The notes under the pieces are model-generated. The model was not told where the DNA came from, did not search any database, and worked only from the letters and a program-made list of their open reading frames with translations. A stretch of 64,000 nucleotides of DNA from CAYNHZ01 sp964397445 (lineage in GTDB: Bacteria; Bacteroidota; Bacteroidia; Bacteroidales; UBA932), in NCBI GenBank assembly GCA_964397445.1, contig CAYNHZ010000006.1, positions 12,005-76,004 on the forward strand, written 5' to 3'. Numbering within the stretch: position 1 is the first letter of the stretch; every line of letters begins with the position of its first letter. Position numbers and translations under genes: made by a program. Of the stretch, positions 50,455-59,793 are shown piece after piece.

Positions 50455-53038
50455 CAAATCTATCAAAGAGGTCTCGCAGGAGCTTGGAGTTGATATTCTA
50501 TCCGGGTTAGAGAGTCAGGAAGCAAAAAAAAGATTGTCCGAATATGGGCAAAACACATTAAAAGCTAAAAAAGGGAAGTCATTCTTTATAATGTTCATAG
50601 AACAATTTAAAAGTTTTATGATCTTTATATTGATTATTGCCGCTATTATTTCAGGTGTAGTGGGGATAAGATCGGGAGAGGGGCTGCTTGATACCTACAT
50701 AATAATGGGTATCTTGCTTATGAACGCGTTGATTGGAGCCTATCAAGAGAAAAAGGCGCAAAAATCGTTGGAGTCATTGAAAAAACTCTCTTCACCAACA
50801 GCTAAGGTAATAAGGGATGGACAAACTTCTACAATACCTGCAACAGATATCGTTCCCGGTGATATTATCGAGATAGAGACTGGAGATATCATCCCGGCAG
50901 ATGTGAGACTCGTGGAGGCGGTTAACTTAAAGGTTCAAGAGTCATCTATGACAGGAGAGTCTGTTCCCGTTGAGAAGCACTCTGATATCATAAGCGACAC
51001 CGAGGCCTCTTTGGGGGATAGGTTTAATATGGCCTTTAGTAGTGGAATAGTTACCTATGGTAGAGGAAAGGGGATAGTTATAGGTACAGGGATGAACACT
51101 GAAATAGGCAATATTGCACAAATGCTTGAGGATAATACCGGTAGCGAAACTCCTATGAAAGTAAGACTTGAAAAATTAGGGAAAATACTCGGTATTGCTT
51201 CACTTATTATTTGCGCTATTATTTTTATCATAGGGGTAATATACGGAAGGCCCGTTCTCAGTATGTTTATGGTTGCTATTTCATTAGCAGTCGCAGCTAT
51301 ACCTGAAGGGCTTCCTGCTATCTCTACTATCGTTCTTTCAATAGGCGTTCAAAGGATGGTAAAACACAATGCTATCATCCGGACACTCCCATCGGTAGAG
51401 ACACTCGGAAGTACGACAATAATTTGTTCGGACAAAACGGGTACCCTTACACAGAATAAGATGACCGTTGTTGAGAATTTTTCTCTTAACTCGTCTAACG
51501 ACAATTTTATATCAATCTCTGTTCTTTGTAATGATACCAAAGTCTCAAAAGATGGTGAGAATAAAGTGATTTACACAGGAGATCCAACAGAAACAGCTTT
51601 GATAGATTTTGGGGATAAGAACAATATTTATAAAAAAGAACTTGAAAAATTATATCCTCGCATTGATGAGGTTCCTTTTGATTCAACGAGAAAAAGGATG
51701 TCAACAATTAACAAAATCGGGGAGAATAGATATAAGGTAAATGTTAAGGGGGGGCTTGATGAGGTTTTGAGTGTCTGCACCAAGATTGAGACAGATGAAG
51801 GGGTCAGGCAGATTACTCCCGAAGATATTACTCTGCTTCAAATAAAGAATAGAGAGATGGCAGAGGCTGCACTTAGGGTTATATCGATGGCATACAAGGA
51901 GATAACCCAATCTTGCGGTAATATGGATATTGTTGAAAATGAGCTTATTTTTGCAGGGATGGTAGGGATGATTGATCCTGCAAGGGAAGAGGTTATTGGG
52001 GCAGTTGCCAAATGTAAGAGTGCTGGGATACGACCTATAATGATAACAGGAGACCACCAGATCACAGCGTTGGCTATTGCAAAAAAAATCGGAATTTTCA
52101 GAGATGGAGACCTTTCTATCACAGGGAAAGAGTTGGAAAATCTCGATGATCAATATTTCTTTGATAATGTATCTAAATACTCTGTATATGCAAGGGTTGC
52201 CCCTGAGCAGAAAGTTAAGATAGTTAAAGCTTGGCAGATGCACAATCAGATTGTAGCTATGACAGGAGATGGGGTAAATGATGCTCCTGCTCTCAAACAA
52301 GCTGATATCGGAGTATCAATGGGTATTGTTGGAACAGAAGTGGCCAAAGACGCCTCTGATATGGTTCTTACCGATGATAATTTTGCAACAATTGTTGCTT
52401 CTGTTTCAGAGGGGAGGAGGATATATGATAACATCCTAAAAACTATACTATTTCTCCTTTCAACAAATATCGGAGAGGTCCTTTTGCTATTTATCACATC
52501 TATATTTAATATGGGGATTCCACTCCTTCCTATCCATATTCTATGGATCAATCTTGTGAGTGAAACTTTCCCTGCATTGGCACTCAGTTCAGACCCTGCA
52601 GATAAGAATATTATGAAACGCAAACCGAGAGGCTCTGAGGGGTTGATGGGCGACGGGATGATTTTAAGGATGACTTATCAAGGAATTATGATTGGAGTTA
52701 TTCCTTTAACTGCGTATATTATAGGGCTTAATCAAGGTGGAGAGTCACTTGGACAAACTATGGCTTTTGCTTCACTGATAGCAGCTAAACTTGTTCACGT
52801 TGGTAACCTACATTCAAATACAAAATCTCGTTTTTCTTTCAATCCACTGAATAACAAGATGTTGATACTTGCTATTGTATCTTCTGCAATACTTGCAGTT
52901 GCTGTAATTATAGTACCTGTATTCCGCGATGCTTTCAAATTTGTAGAGATGAATTCTACACAATGGTGGATCATCGGAGCACTTGCACTTATTCCGGCTG
53001 TTGTTGTCGAAATAGTTAAACTATTTAAGAAAAAATAA
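50438..53038 (+). CDS. Calcium-type P-type ATPase (PMCA/SERCA-like)
   Basis: This 866-residue P-type ATPase has an N-terminal cation-ATPase domain, TGES, PEGLPA in helix 4 (AVAAIPEGLPAIS), the phosphorylated aspartate in CSDKTGTLTQNKM (about 331), KGGLDEVL for nucleotide binding, GDGVNDAPALKQADIG and a C-terminal bundle. PEGLPA and the whole layout fit type IIA/B calcium pumps; some bacterial members transport other divalent ions. It is the last gene of its strand block and shares its start with the upstream membrane protein. Confidence 0.92.
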   Translation: MKHYFNKSIKEVSQELGVDILSGLESQEAKKRLSEYGQNTLKAKKGKSFFIMFIEQFKSFMIFILIIAAIISGVVGIRSGEGLLDTYIIMGILLMNALIGAYQEKKAQKSLESLKKLSSPTAKVIRDGQTSTIPATDIVPGDIIEIETGDIIPADVRLVEAVNLKVQESSMTGESVPVEKHSDIISDTEASLGDRFNMAFSSGIVTYGRGKGIVIGTGMNTEIGNIAQMLEDNTGSETPMKVRLEKLGKILGIASLIICAIIFIIGVIYGRPVLSMFMVAISLAVAAIPEGLPAISTIVLSIGVQRMVKHNAIIRTLPSVETLGSTTIICSDKTGTLTQNKMTVVENFSLNSSNDNFISISVLCNDTKVSKDGENKVIYTGDPTETALIDFGDKNNIYKKELEKLYPRIDEVPFDSTRKRMSTINKIGENRYKVNVKGGLDEVLSVCTKIETDEGVRQITPEDITLLQIKNREMAEAALRVISMAYKEITQSCGNMDIVENELIFAGMVGMIDPAREEVIGAVAKCKSAGIRPIMITGDHQITALAIAKKIGIFRDGDLSITGKELENLDDQYFFDNVSKYSVYARVAPEQKVKIVKAWQMHNQIVAMTGDGVNDAPALKQADIGVSMGIVGTEVAKDASDMVLTDDNFATIVASVSEGRRIYDNILKTILFLLSTNIGEVLLLFITSIFNMGIPLLPIHILWINLVSETFPALALSSDPADKNIMKRKPRGSEGLMGDGMILRMTYQGIMIGVIPLTAYIIGLNQGGESLGQTMAFASLIAAKLVHVGNLHSNTKSRFSFNPLNNKMLILAIVSSAILAVAVIIVPVFRDAFKFVEMNSTQWWIIGALALIPAVVVEIVKLFKKK

Positions 53039-53219
53039 CATTTGGCATTTTTACTATAATCGCCGTATTGACCCAATTTACTTGAACTTCATAGTCGGCA
53101 AACGCTTGTCTCAAAGAATCACTCTGACAGGACAAAGCCACAATATGACGTTTACCTAACCCAATAAACGATATCTCTTTAAATGGTAGATAAAGATGTG
53201 TTGGGGTGTGGTGTTGATT
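53025..53219 (-). pseudogene. Possible 3' relic of a decayed gene
   Basis: About 64 codons are open on the minus strand without a start, reading LPFKEISFIGLGKRHIVALS and then QAFADYEVQVNWVN before a stop inside the ATPase 3' end. Composition is protein-like, but no family is recognised and chance is possible. It fills most of the gap between the ATPase gene and the tRNA-Arg terminator; nothing else is seen there. Confidence 0.25.
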
Positions 53220-53231
53220 TTATTAAAAAGA

Positions 53232-53272
53232 AAAAGGATGACTGACAGTAAAATTACTTCAGTCATCCTTTT
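53232..53272 (-). terminator. Terminator after tRNA-Arg(ACG)
   Basis: A 12-bp stem (AAAAGGATGACT / AGTCATCCTTTT) with a 17-base loop ends in T-rich sequence on the minus strand. It closes the rplS-tRNA transcript. Confidence 0.8.
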
Positions 53273-53276
53273 ATTG

Positions 53277-53350
53277 TGACCTCGGCGGGATTCAAACCCA
53301 CAACCTTTTGATCCGTAGTCAAATGCTCTATTCAGTTGAGCTACGAGGCC
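53277..53350 (-). tRNA. tRNA-Arg (anticodon ACG)
   Basis: A 74-nt cloverleaf: acceptor GGCCTCG/CGAGGTC, anticodon stem TTTGA/TCAAA with loop CTACGGA giving ACG, and T-loop TTTGAAT. It lies 16 bp after rplS with no promoter box between, so it is probably cotranscribed. CCA is not encoded. Confidence 0.94.
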
Positions 53351-53366
53351 ATTTCGGGATATACCC

Positions 53367-53741
53367 TTATACTTCTGAGGCTACACCTGCAACGTATTTT
53401 TTCTCTTTAATACGTGCTTTTTTACCTGTAAGGTCTCTTAGATAGAATATCCTTGCTCTACGAACTTTACCTGATTTGTTAAGCTCTATATCTGCAATAA
53501 ATGGTGAGTTTAAAGGAAAAATTCTCTCAACTCCAACACCATTGGACATTTTGCGTACTGTGAATGTTTGGGTAACACCTGCACCACGTCTTTGGATAAC
53601 GACTCCACGGAATTTTTGAAGTCTCTCTTTATTCTCCTCTTTAATTTTGTAGGTAACTGTAATTGTGTCACCTGCTTTGAATGTAGGAAAACTTTTTTGT
53701 TCTTGCGCAAAAGCTTGTTCTGCAATCTTTATTAAATCCAT
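53367..53741 (-). CDS. rplS: 50S ribosomal protein L19
   Basis: This 124-residue ribosomal protein shows FKAGDTITVTYKIKEENKER, FRGVVIQRRGAG, TFTVRKMSNGVGVERIFPL and KVRRARIFYLRDLTGKKARI, all standard for L19. It sits alone with tRNA-Arg(ACG) downstream. Confidence 0.97.
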   Translation of the reverse strand: MDLIKIAEQAFAQEQKSFPTFKAGDTITVTYKIKEENKERLQKFRGVVIQRRGAGVTQTFTVRKMSNGVGVERIFPLNSPFIADIELNKSGKVRRARIFYLRDLTGKKARIKEKKYVAGVASEV

Positions 53742-53817
53742 TTCTTGTTTTATTTTAGCGCAACATTGCTAACTCGTTATAATTCACTGCAAGAGGTTGC
53801 TTTTAAATTTTGGACTG

Positions 53818-53825
53818 CAAAGATA
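53818..53825 (-). promoter_or_regulatory. -7 promoter box for rplS
   Basis: The minus strand reads TATCTTTG. A TTTG (-33 element) lies 21 bp upstream at 53847-53850, so both promoter parts fit. The leader would be about 70 bases. Confidence 0.6.
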
Positions 53826-53884
53826 AGTAAAACTTAATTCAAAAAGCAAATAATTCTTATAAAATTAAGCAAAAAAGGGGATGT

Positions 53885-55066
53885 TTATGAAAACATTTTT
53901 TTCATCCTCTCAAAGAAATTGCGATCCTCTTTTGATGGCTCCGGCTTAAAGTTTGGAGCAGATCTCAACTTCTCAAGTAACTCTTTTTCTGATTTATCAA
54001 CCTTCTTCGGGATCCAAACCTGAATAAACACTAATAAATCGCCCCCTCCGTAACCATTTACATCAGGAACACCCTTACCCCTCAACCTTAATATTTTACC
54101 CGATTGAGTACCGGGATCTATCTTTATTCTCAATTTGCCATCCACTGATGGAATCTCAGCAGATGTACCAAGAATTGCATCTGCAACCGAAATGAAAAGT
54201 GAATAAATCAGATCATTCCCGTCACGTTGCAATTCTGGATGAGCCTCCTCCTCTATTACAACCAATAAATCTCCATTAACACCATTCCCTTTCGCCGCAT
54301 TCCCTTTCCCTTGTACTGTAAGTTGCATCCCTGTTGCTACACCGGCAGGTATTTTAAATGAGATCTCCTCAGCTGACTTCATAAGTCCCGAACCATGACA
54401 ATGTGCACAAGGCTTTGCAATAATTTTACCCTCTCCACCACAAGTTGGACAAGGAGATGATGTCTGCATCTGACCAAGAAATGACTGAACAACACGGGTA
54501 ACTACACCTGAGCCGTGGCAAGTATCGCAAGTTTTGATATCAGCCTCTGATACAGCACCTTTACCATTACAATAAGAACATTTGACAGCCTTATTTATCT
54601 TAACTGTCTTATTGACACCGTGAATAACCTCATCAAGGGTGAGCTTTACCCTTATCCTCATATCGGCACCTCGAGCAACCCTTCTCCCTCCACGTTGAGA
54701 ACCTCCAAAATCCCCAAAGCCTGAAAATCCACCTGAGAATCCTCCCCCACCAAAAATGTCTCCAAAACGGCTAAAAATATCCTCCATAGTAAAGCCTCCG
54801 CCAAAACCTTCAAATCCTCCCCCACCACCTGATGCTCCAGATACTCCTGAGTGACCAAATCTATCATAACGGGCCTTTTTATCGGGATTGCTCAAAATAT
54901 CATAAGCCTCAGCAGCCTCTTTAAATTTCTCCTCTGCGGTAGAATCACCCGGATTTCTGTCAGGGTGATATTTTAAGGCCATCGCCCTATATGCTTTTTT
55001 AATATCTTCCGGTGAAGACTCTTTCGTCACACCGAGAATTTCGTAATAATCTCTTTTGTCTGCCAT
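53885..55066 (-). CDS. dnaJ: Chaperone DnaJ
   Basis: This 393-residue co-chaperone has the J domain with HPD (about 33-35), a Gly/Phe-rich stretch (about 72-128) and four zinc-finger repeats (CSYCNGKG, CDTCHGSG, CPTCGGEG, CAHCHGSG), then two substrate-binding domains. It stimulates DnaK ATPase. It follows grpE by 6 bp; dnaK is 7 kb away in this window on the other strand. Confidence 0.97.
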   Translation of the reverse strand: MADKRDYYEILGVTKESSPEDIKKAYRAMALKYHPDRNPGDSTAEEKFKEAAEAYDILSNPDKKARYDRFGHSGVSGASGGGGGFEGFGGGFTMEDIFSRFGDIFGGGGFSGGFSGFGDFGGSQRGGRRVARGADMRIRVKLTLDEVIHGVNKTVKINKAVKCSYCNGKGAVSEADIKTCDTCHGSGVVTRVVQSFLGQMQTSSPCPTCGGEGKIIAKPCAHCHGSGLMKSAEEISFKIPAGVATGMQLTVQGKGNAAKGNGVNGDLLVVIEEEAHPELQRDGNDLIYSLFISVADAILGTSAEIPSVDGKLRIKIDPGTQSGKILRLRGKGVPDVNGYGGGDLLVFIQVWIPKKVDKSEKELLEKLRSAPNFKPEPSKEDRNFFERMKKMFS

Positions 55067-55072
55067 ACTCTA

Positions 55073-55636
55073 TTATGCCCCCACAACAACTTTTGCAAAA
55101 CGGATAACCTTCCCATTCATTGTGTATCCATTTTGAATAATATCTATTATTTTATTCTTTTTATCTTCTTCTTGAACAGGGACTTGTGCAACTGCTTCGT
55201 GAAAATCCGTATCAAGAAGAGCACCCATTGCTTCAATCTTAACAACCCCTTTAGTCCTTAGAAACAAGAGTAACTTATTTAAGATCAACTCTGTCCCCTC
55301 TTTTGCAGCATCTGCAGCATCGGACTCGTTTAAGACCTGAATAGCCCTTTCACAATCATCCAATGTGGGGAGAAAACCTTTAATTACATCCTCACCTGCG
55401 GTACTAATCATATCAAGACGCTCTTTTGCAGTTCTCCTTCTAAAATTATCGAACTCTGCCGCAAGTCGAATATACTTATCTGTAGCCTCCTCCAACTTAG
55501 TTGTAACTTCTGTTAATTTTTCAGAAAGTTGATCTTTTTCAGACCTCTTATGCTGTTTTTCTGTCCCTTTATCAGCCCCCTTATCAGACTTATTTTCAGC
55601 TGGTTTCTCCTTTTTTATATTCTCATTTTGTTTCAT
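55073..55636 (-). CDS. grpE: Nucleotide exchange factor GrpE
   Basis: This 187-residue protein exchanges nucleotide on DnaK. The N-terminal 50 residues are a charged, lysine-rich tail; then comes the long coiled coil (AEFDNFRRRTAKERLD, GFLPTLDDCERAI) and the beta domain ending NGKVIRFAKVVVG. It heads the grpE-dnaJ operon. Confidence 0.95.
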   Translation of the reverse strand: MKQNENIKKEKPAENKSDKGADKGTEKQHKRSEKDQLSEKLTEVTTKLEEATDKYIRLAAEFDNFRRRTAKERLDMISTAGEDVIKGFLPTLDDCERAIQVLNESDAADAAKEGTELILNKLLLFLRTKGVVKIEAMGALLDTDFHEAVAQVPVQEEDKKNKIIDIIQNGYTMNGKVIRFAKVVVGA

Positions 55637-55685
55637 ACTGTATATATTTTAAAAAGCAAACTATTTGCTCAATCTTTAAAAGTCG

Positions 55686-55693
55686 CAAAGATA
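55686..55693 (-). promoter_or_regulatory. -7 promoter box for grpE-dnaJ
   Basis: The minus strand reads TATCTTTG, 50 bp before the grpE ATG. No CIRCE-type inverted repeat is seen here. Confidence 0.5.
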
Positions 55694-55749
55694 AAAACAA
55701 ATAGTTTGCCATAACATATAATTAAGACATTTTGGCAGAATAAAATATT

Positions 55750-57195
55750 TTATATTTCAATAAATGTAGGAGTTACAGCTTTAAATTTAGGCATTGTGAC
55801 ACCTATTGGAGCCCCTATATATGTCGGATCACACATAACATAATCGTGTCCTTTATATTTGAAATAATCACCGGAAACCGGTTGTTTAAACTCTACCCCG
55901 CAAGAGACGTGACCGGGATATCCAAACATAATAGTATTAAGATTTAATGTATTACGCACCAACCAAGAGAAGATAAGAACTCTATCTTTACAATTATTTG
56001 CTCCATAATACAGAGATTCCTCGATAAAAAGGGGCTTAGAACGACCAAACATCTCATAATCGGTTTTATAATCAAACCCGTATTGTACCAAATTAAGAAT
56101 GAAAGCGACTGATTCCTCTTGGTTCATCCCCTCTTTAAGTATTTTTAATTTTATCGCTCTGAAAATTGACTTAGCTGTCTCTCTGTCAACAGAGGATTTA
56201 TGGTAAGTCACAAGATCCAATTGCGGATAATCGAGGGTAAATAGTATCAATACATTATTTACCGGAACAGTTATATCTTCGCCGAGAATAGATGACCACT
56301 TAGTGAGCTTGACCTTTTTGTATGAATCCATACCAAATGCCATCGGTTTATCGATAACAAGCCCTATCTTATTATCGGCAAAAGAGAAATCCTCATTGAA
56401 TGAATAGAGGGGAGATTGTCCATTAATTTTGTTATATCCAAAAATATAGAAATCTTCTCCATTATCAGAAATAAAGGAATTTTGATAGATAGACTCTTTA
56501 AAAGGAAGTAGTAAAATCAGATTATTTCCAGAGGCACCAATTCGAGCTTTATATTGCAATTGACAGAGAAAGAACATCTGCGTAAGAACCTTCTCATTTG
56601 TATTCTCCTCGTTATAAACAGCTTCAGTGATGAGTTTTATAAAGGAATATGTAGCCCAATCATTCAATGAAAGCTCAGAACATATAGATGCTATCTCATC
56701 AACTGTAATTGAATATGAGGATTCACTCAGCGCTGCCCAAGCAATGGCGACCTCTTTTTCTTTTGCCACCACCCTATTCAACTTCATTTTAGAATCAAAG
56801 TGAATATTTTTCTTTATGCCATAAAAATTTACTTCGACCACTCCATTAGGCAATACATAAGAGGCAGAACAATCTTTTGGATATGAAAGCATTGAAGACA
56901 TATCATATTCAGACGGGATTCCGTGCGATTTTGATGGAGTTTTCTTAGGTTTTGAAAAATATTGAGGTTTATCAGGTACTTCTCCGATAGGATCCTTCTT
57001 CCCCCTTTGAATATTAAACTCCACCCACTCCTTTGACAAATATTCAGAAAACTCCTTGTTAGCCTTTTTTCTCCAATCTCTATACTCTTTATTTCTTTGT
57101 TGTACAAAATCTTTATAGCTCTCTTTATCTTGAGCCTCCATCAAAATTGACAATCCCAATGAAATAATTATAGTAAATGTTATTTTCAGATTCAT
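55750..57195 (-). CDS. Exported transglutaminase-like protein
   Basis: This 481-residue protein has a signal peptide ending near MEAQ (about 22), then an unassigned N-terminal half (starting with a charged helix) and a C-terminal transglutaminase-like domain. The probable triad is Cys about 402 in NNCKDR, His about 430 in GYPGHVSCG and Asp about 455 in VMCDPTYIG. Such domains act as cysteine peptidases or cross-linkers, but many bacterial ones have no known substrate. The ORF ends without further domains. It follows an LPP20-like lipoprotein gene, separated by a terminator hairpin. Confidence 0.72.
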   Translation of the reverse strand: MNLKITFTIIISLGLSILMEAQDKESYKDFVQQRNKEYRDWRKKANKEFSEYLSKEWVEFNIQRGKKDPIGEVPDKPQYFSKPKKTPSKSHGIPSEYDMSSMLSYPKDCSASYVLPNGVVEVNFYGIKKNIHFDSKMKLNRVVAKEKEVAIAWAALSESSYSITVDEIASICSELSLNDWATYSFIKLITEAVYNEENTNEKVLTQMFFLCQLQYKARIGASGNNLILLLPFKESIYQNSFISDNGEDFYIFGYNKINGQSPLYSFNEDFSFADNKIGLVIDKPMAFGMDSYKKVKLTKWSSILGEDITVPVNNVLILFTLDYPQLDLVTYHKSSVDRETAKSIFRAIKLKILKEGMNQEESVAFILNLVQYGFDYKTDYEMFGRSKPLFIEESLYYGANNCKDRVLIFSWLVRNTLNLNTIMFGYPGHVSCGVEFKQPVSGDYFKYKGHDYVMCDPTYIGAPIGVTMPKFKAVTPTFIEI

Positions 57196-57257
57196 AGGTT
57201 AAAATTTGTTTATTCAATATAATAGAAAAGTGTTTAAAATAAAAGTTACTAAAAATG

Positions 57258-57296
57258 TATGGGCTCCACACCCTTTTTCAAGACGAGGAGCCCATA
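57258..57296 (-). terminator. Terminator after the LPP20-like lipoprotein gene
   Basis: A perfect 10-bp stem (TATGGGCTCC / GGAGCCCATA) with a 19-base loop follows the lipoprotein stop by 22 bp and is trailed by ATTTTT on the minus strand. Confidence 0.7.
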
Positions 57297-57318
57297 AATT
57301 TAATTAGACGAATAAGTA

Positions 57319-57891
57319 CTACTTGTTCTCAAATTTATTCATCTCTTCGTCAAATACTTTTTTAAACATATATTTATCAAACTCCAATGCAGTTTTTTCA
57401 TCTTTTGAAATTGACTCTTCAATAGCCTCTTGCAAAGTTGCTTTTGACATCTCCATATTTACATAATAGGTATATTTGCCCTCTTTTGATTTGAATACCT
57501 TTTCGCCTCTGATAATAGAACTCTTAAGCTCTTGATTTACAACGGCACGGGTCATCTCTTCAAATTTTGATGAATACTCTTGTTTGTCAGCAATCGAAAC
57601 TTGATTAATATACTGCTCAGAAACTGCTTTAAGAACTGCAGATATTCCTGAAGCAAGCTCAGTACGAGCATTAAGTGTAGCTATTTTCTTAGCAGTAGGC
57701 ATATCAGGGCTCGATGATTGGCCTGTAGCGCGGAAATAAGTGGCATCTGAGCGATCAGCTGGAGAAGAGAAAGGGATAACTATCTCAACATCACCTTGAT
57801 TTGACTCAACTTTCTTTGGTCCACCACAAGAGGACACTGAAACTAATAGAGCTAACGCTCCCATAACACCAAATACATTTTTAAGATTCAT
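57319..57891 (-). CDS. LPP20-like lipoprotein
   Basis: This 190-residue protein has a lipoprotein signal with lipobox SVSSCGG (Cys22). The mature part resembles LPP20-type lipoproteins: an RATGQSSSPDMPTAKKIATL helix start followed by NARTELASGISAVLK, then a beta segment YTYYVNMEMSK and a helical end. These domains are common in outer-membrane lipoproteins of unknown role. It ends in a terminator and is probably a separate unit. Confidence 0.7.
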   Translation of the reverse strand: MNLKNVFGVMGALALLVSVSSCGGPKKVESNQGDVEIVIPFSSPADRSDATYFRATGQSSSPDMPTAKKIATLNARTELASGISAVLKAVSEQYINQVSIADKQEYSSKFEEMTRAVVNQELKSSIIRGEKVFKSKEGKYTYYVNMEMSKATLQEAIEESISKDEKTALEFDKYMFKKVFDEEMNKFENK

Positions 57892-58007
57892 GATAATAAG
57901 TTTTTAAGTTTATAAAATTTCAATATTTATTTTCAATAAAGGATCTTTCTCAAAAGGATATCTAATGGAGAATATATATTCAATTAAGTACTTCGCATAA
58001 AATTACT

Positions 58008-58015
58008 CAAAATTA
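58008..58015 (-). promoter_or_regulatory. Possible -7 promoter box for the LPP20-like gene
   Basis: The minus strand reads TAATTTTG, 116 bp before the ATG, leaving a long leader. The rest of the 265-bp gap to fba is AT-rich and shows nothing else. Confidence 0.35.
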
Positions 58016-58156
58016 AAATATTTTTACTTGTAAAAAAAGAAAGTTTAAAGATTTGTCAATTTTTTTAAACGTTTCACCATTAAGTAGAGAAATAAATAAA
58101 ATGTGACAACACCTTTAAACTTCTTTCTATAAAAATATCTCTATTAATTCGATATT

Positions 58157-59119
58157 TTATATTTTATCATTACTTCCGAGAACATTGACAACCTTATGAA
58201 TATAAAGATTTTTAAGTTTATCGCGAGCAGGCCCTAAATATTTGCGCGGGTCAAATTCAGCAGGATTTTCAACAAACACTTTTCTGATAGCAGCAGTCAT
58301 AGCAAGTCGACCATCACTATCAATATTTATCTTACAAACTGCAGATTTGGCAGCCTCTCTAAGTTGGTCCTCAGGGATACCTATCGAGTCTTTTAATTTA
58401 CCACCATAGTGATTTATCTCGGCAACAATATCTTGAGGCACAGAAGAGGAGCCATGAAGCACGATTGGGAATCCGGGGATTCTTTTTTCTATTTCGTGCA
58501 ATATATCGAGACGAATCTGTGGTTTTTGTCCCGGTTTGAATTTAAATGCACCATGAGATGTACCAATAGAAATCGCGAGTGAATCAACCCCTGTCTTCTT
58601 TACAAAATCCTCAACCTCTTCAGGCCTTGTGTATGTATGTTCTTCAGCATTAACATCATCCTCAACACCAGCAAGTACACCGAGCTCACCCTCAACTGTA
58701 ACATCATATTTGTGAGCGTACTCAACAACTTTTCTTGTCAACTCAACGTTTTCATTGTAGCTCTTACTTGAGCCATCTATCATAACTGAAGAGAAACCAT
58801 ATTCAATACAAGATTTGCAAAGTTCAAATGTATCACCGTGATCAAGATGGAGAACAATAGGAATCGCACATCCAAGTTCACGAGAGTACTCAACACCCCC
58901 TTGTGCCATATAGCGAAGAATAGTCTGATTTGCATATTTTCTTGCACCGCTCGAAACTTGAAGAATTACAGGAGACTTTGTCTCTACACAAGCTGCAATA
59001 ATAGCTTGCATTTGCTCCATATTATTAAAATTAAATGCAGGAAGAGCATACCCGCCCTTAACCGCTTTAGCGAACAATTCGCGAGAGTTCACTAAACCCA
59101 ATTCTTTAAACGAAGTCAT
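58157..59119 (-). CDS. fba: Fructose-bisphosphate aldolase, class II
   Basis: This 320-residue zinc-dependent aldolase cleaves fructose-1,6-bisphosphate in glycolysis. It has the LHLDHGDTFELC metal-binding motif (about 90-101), SVMIDGSSKSYNEN, VEGELGVLAG(V)ED and VLHGSSSVPQ near the active site. It is divergent from gmk, with overlapping promoters between. Confidence 0.95.
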   Translation of the reverse strand: MTSFKELGLVNSRELFAKAVKGGYALPAFNFNNMEQMQAIIAACVETKSPVILQVSSGARKYANQTILRYMAQGGVEYSRELGCAIPIVLHLDHGDTFELCKSCIEYGFSSVMIDGSSKSYNENVELTRKVVEYAHKYDVTVEGELGVLAGVEDDVNAEEHTYTRPEEVEDFVKKTGVDSLAISIGTSHGAFKFKPGQKPQIRLDILHEIEKRIPGFPIVLHGSSSVPQDIVAEINHYGGKLKDSIGIPEDQLREAAKSAVCKINIDSDGRLAMTAAIRKVFVENPAEFDPRKYLGPARDKLKNLYIHKVVNVLGSNDKI

Positions 59120-59170
59120 TATTTTTGTATTTATTAATTAATAAAATAGTTAGGAATCACTGTATTTTTA

Positions 59171-59188
59171 CAAAATTAGGTAATTTTG
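59171..59188. promoter_or_regulatory. Symmetric divergent promoter of fba and gmk
   Basis: CAAAATTA-gg-TAATTTTG is a perfect palindrome. Its right half is a -7 box for gmk (28 bp before the ATG); its left half, read on the minus strand, is the same box for fba. The two cannot be occupied together. Confidence 0.55.
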
Positions 59189-59215
59189 CGGAGCCTATCA
59201 AGTAAAAAGCAATAA

Positions 59216-59782
59216 ATGGATAAAAAAGTTATAATTTTCTCAGCACCTTCCGGATCTGGTAAAAGTACGATAGTAAATCATTTACTTCTTAAATATAATT
59301 TCTTGGAATTTTCAATATCGGCAACATCAAGAAAGCCAAGAGGTAATGAACAGCATGGTAAAGAATATTATTTCTTTACCGCTGAAGAGTTTCTCAAATT
59401 GATAGAGAAAAATGCATTTGTAGAGCACGAAGAGGTATATGAAGGGCTTCATTACGGAACCCTGAAATCCGAAGTTGAAAGGATTTGGAATAAAGGTAAT
59501 GTTATTTTGTTCGATATAGATGTTAAGGGTGGGGTAAACCTTAAAAAGCTGTTTGGCGAAAAAGCCCTTTCTGTTTTCGTGAAACCCCCTTCTATCGATA
59601 TTCTCAGGGAGCGACTTGTGCTAAGGGGGACTGAGGATAAAGAGTCTATTGATAAGAGGGTTGAAAAAGCAAAAGAGGAGTTACTCTATGAAAAATTCTT
59701 TGATTATGTTCTCATTAACGACTCTCTATCGGAATCACTGAAGGAAGCGGAGAGGATAACAGAAGCTTTTATAAATAAATAA
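59216..59782 (+). CDS. gmk: Guanylate kinase
   Basis: This 188-residue enzyme phosphorylates GMP to GDP. The P-loop SAPSGSGKST lies at 9-18, followed by SATSRKPRGNEQHGKEYYF and VLFDIDVKGGVNL. It pairs functionally with guaA elsewhere in the window, and nadD follows 11 bp later. Confidence 0.96.
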   Translation: MDKKVIIFSAPSGSGKSTIVNHLLLKYNFLEFSISATSRKPRGNEQHGKEYYFFTAEEFLKLIEKNAFVEHEEVYEGLHYGTLKSEVERIWNKGNVILFDIDVKGGVNLKKLFGEKALSVFVKPPSIDILRERLVLRGTEDKESIDKRVEKAKEELLYEKFFDYVLINDSLSESLKEAERITEAFINK

Positions 59783-59793
59783 TTGGTAATAAA

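Noticed and set aside
51701..52300. 199-codon ORF antisense to the P-type ATPase
   Set aside because: It is the longest of several antisense frames; the ATPase frame is fully conserved and the antisense product is cysteine- and histidine-rich noise.
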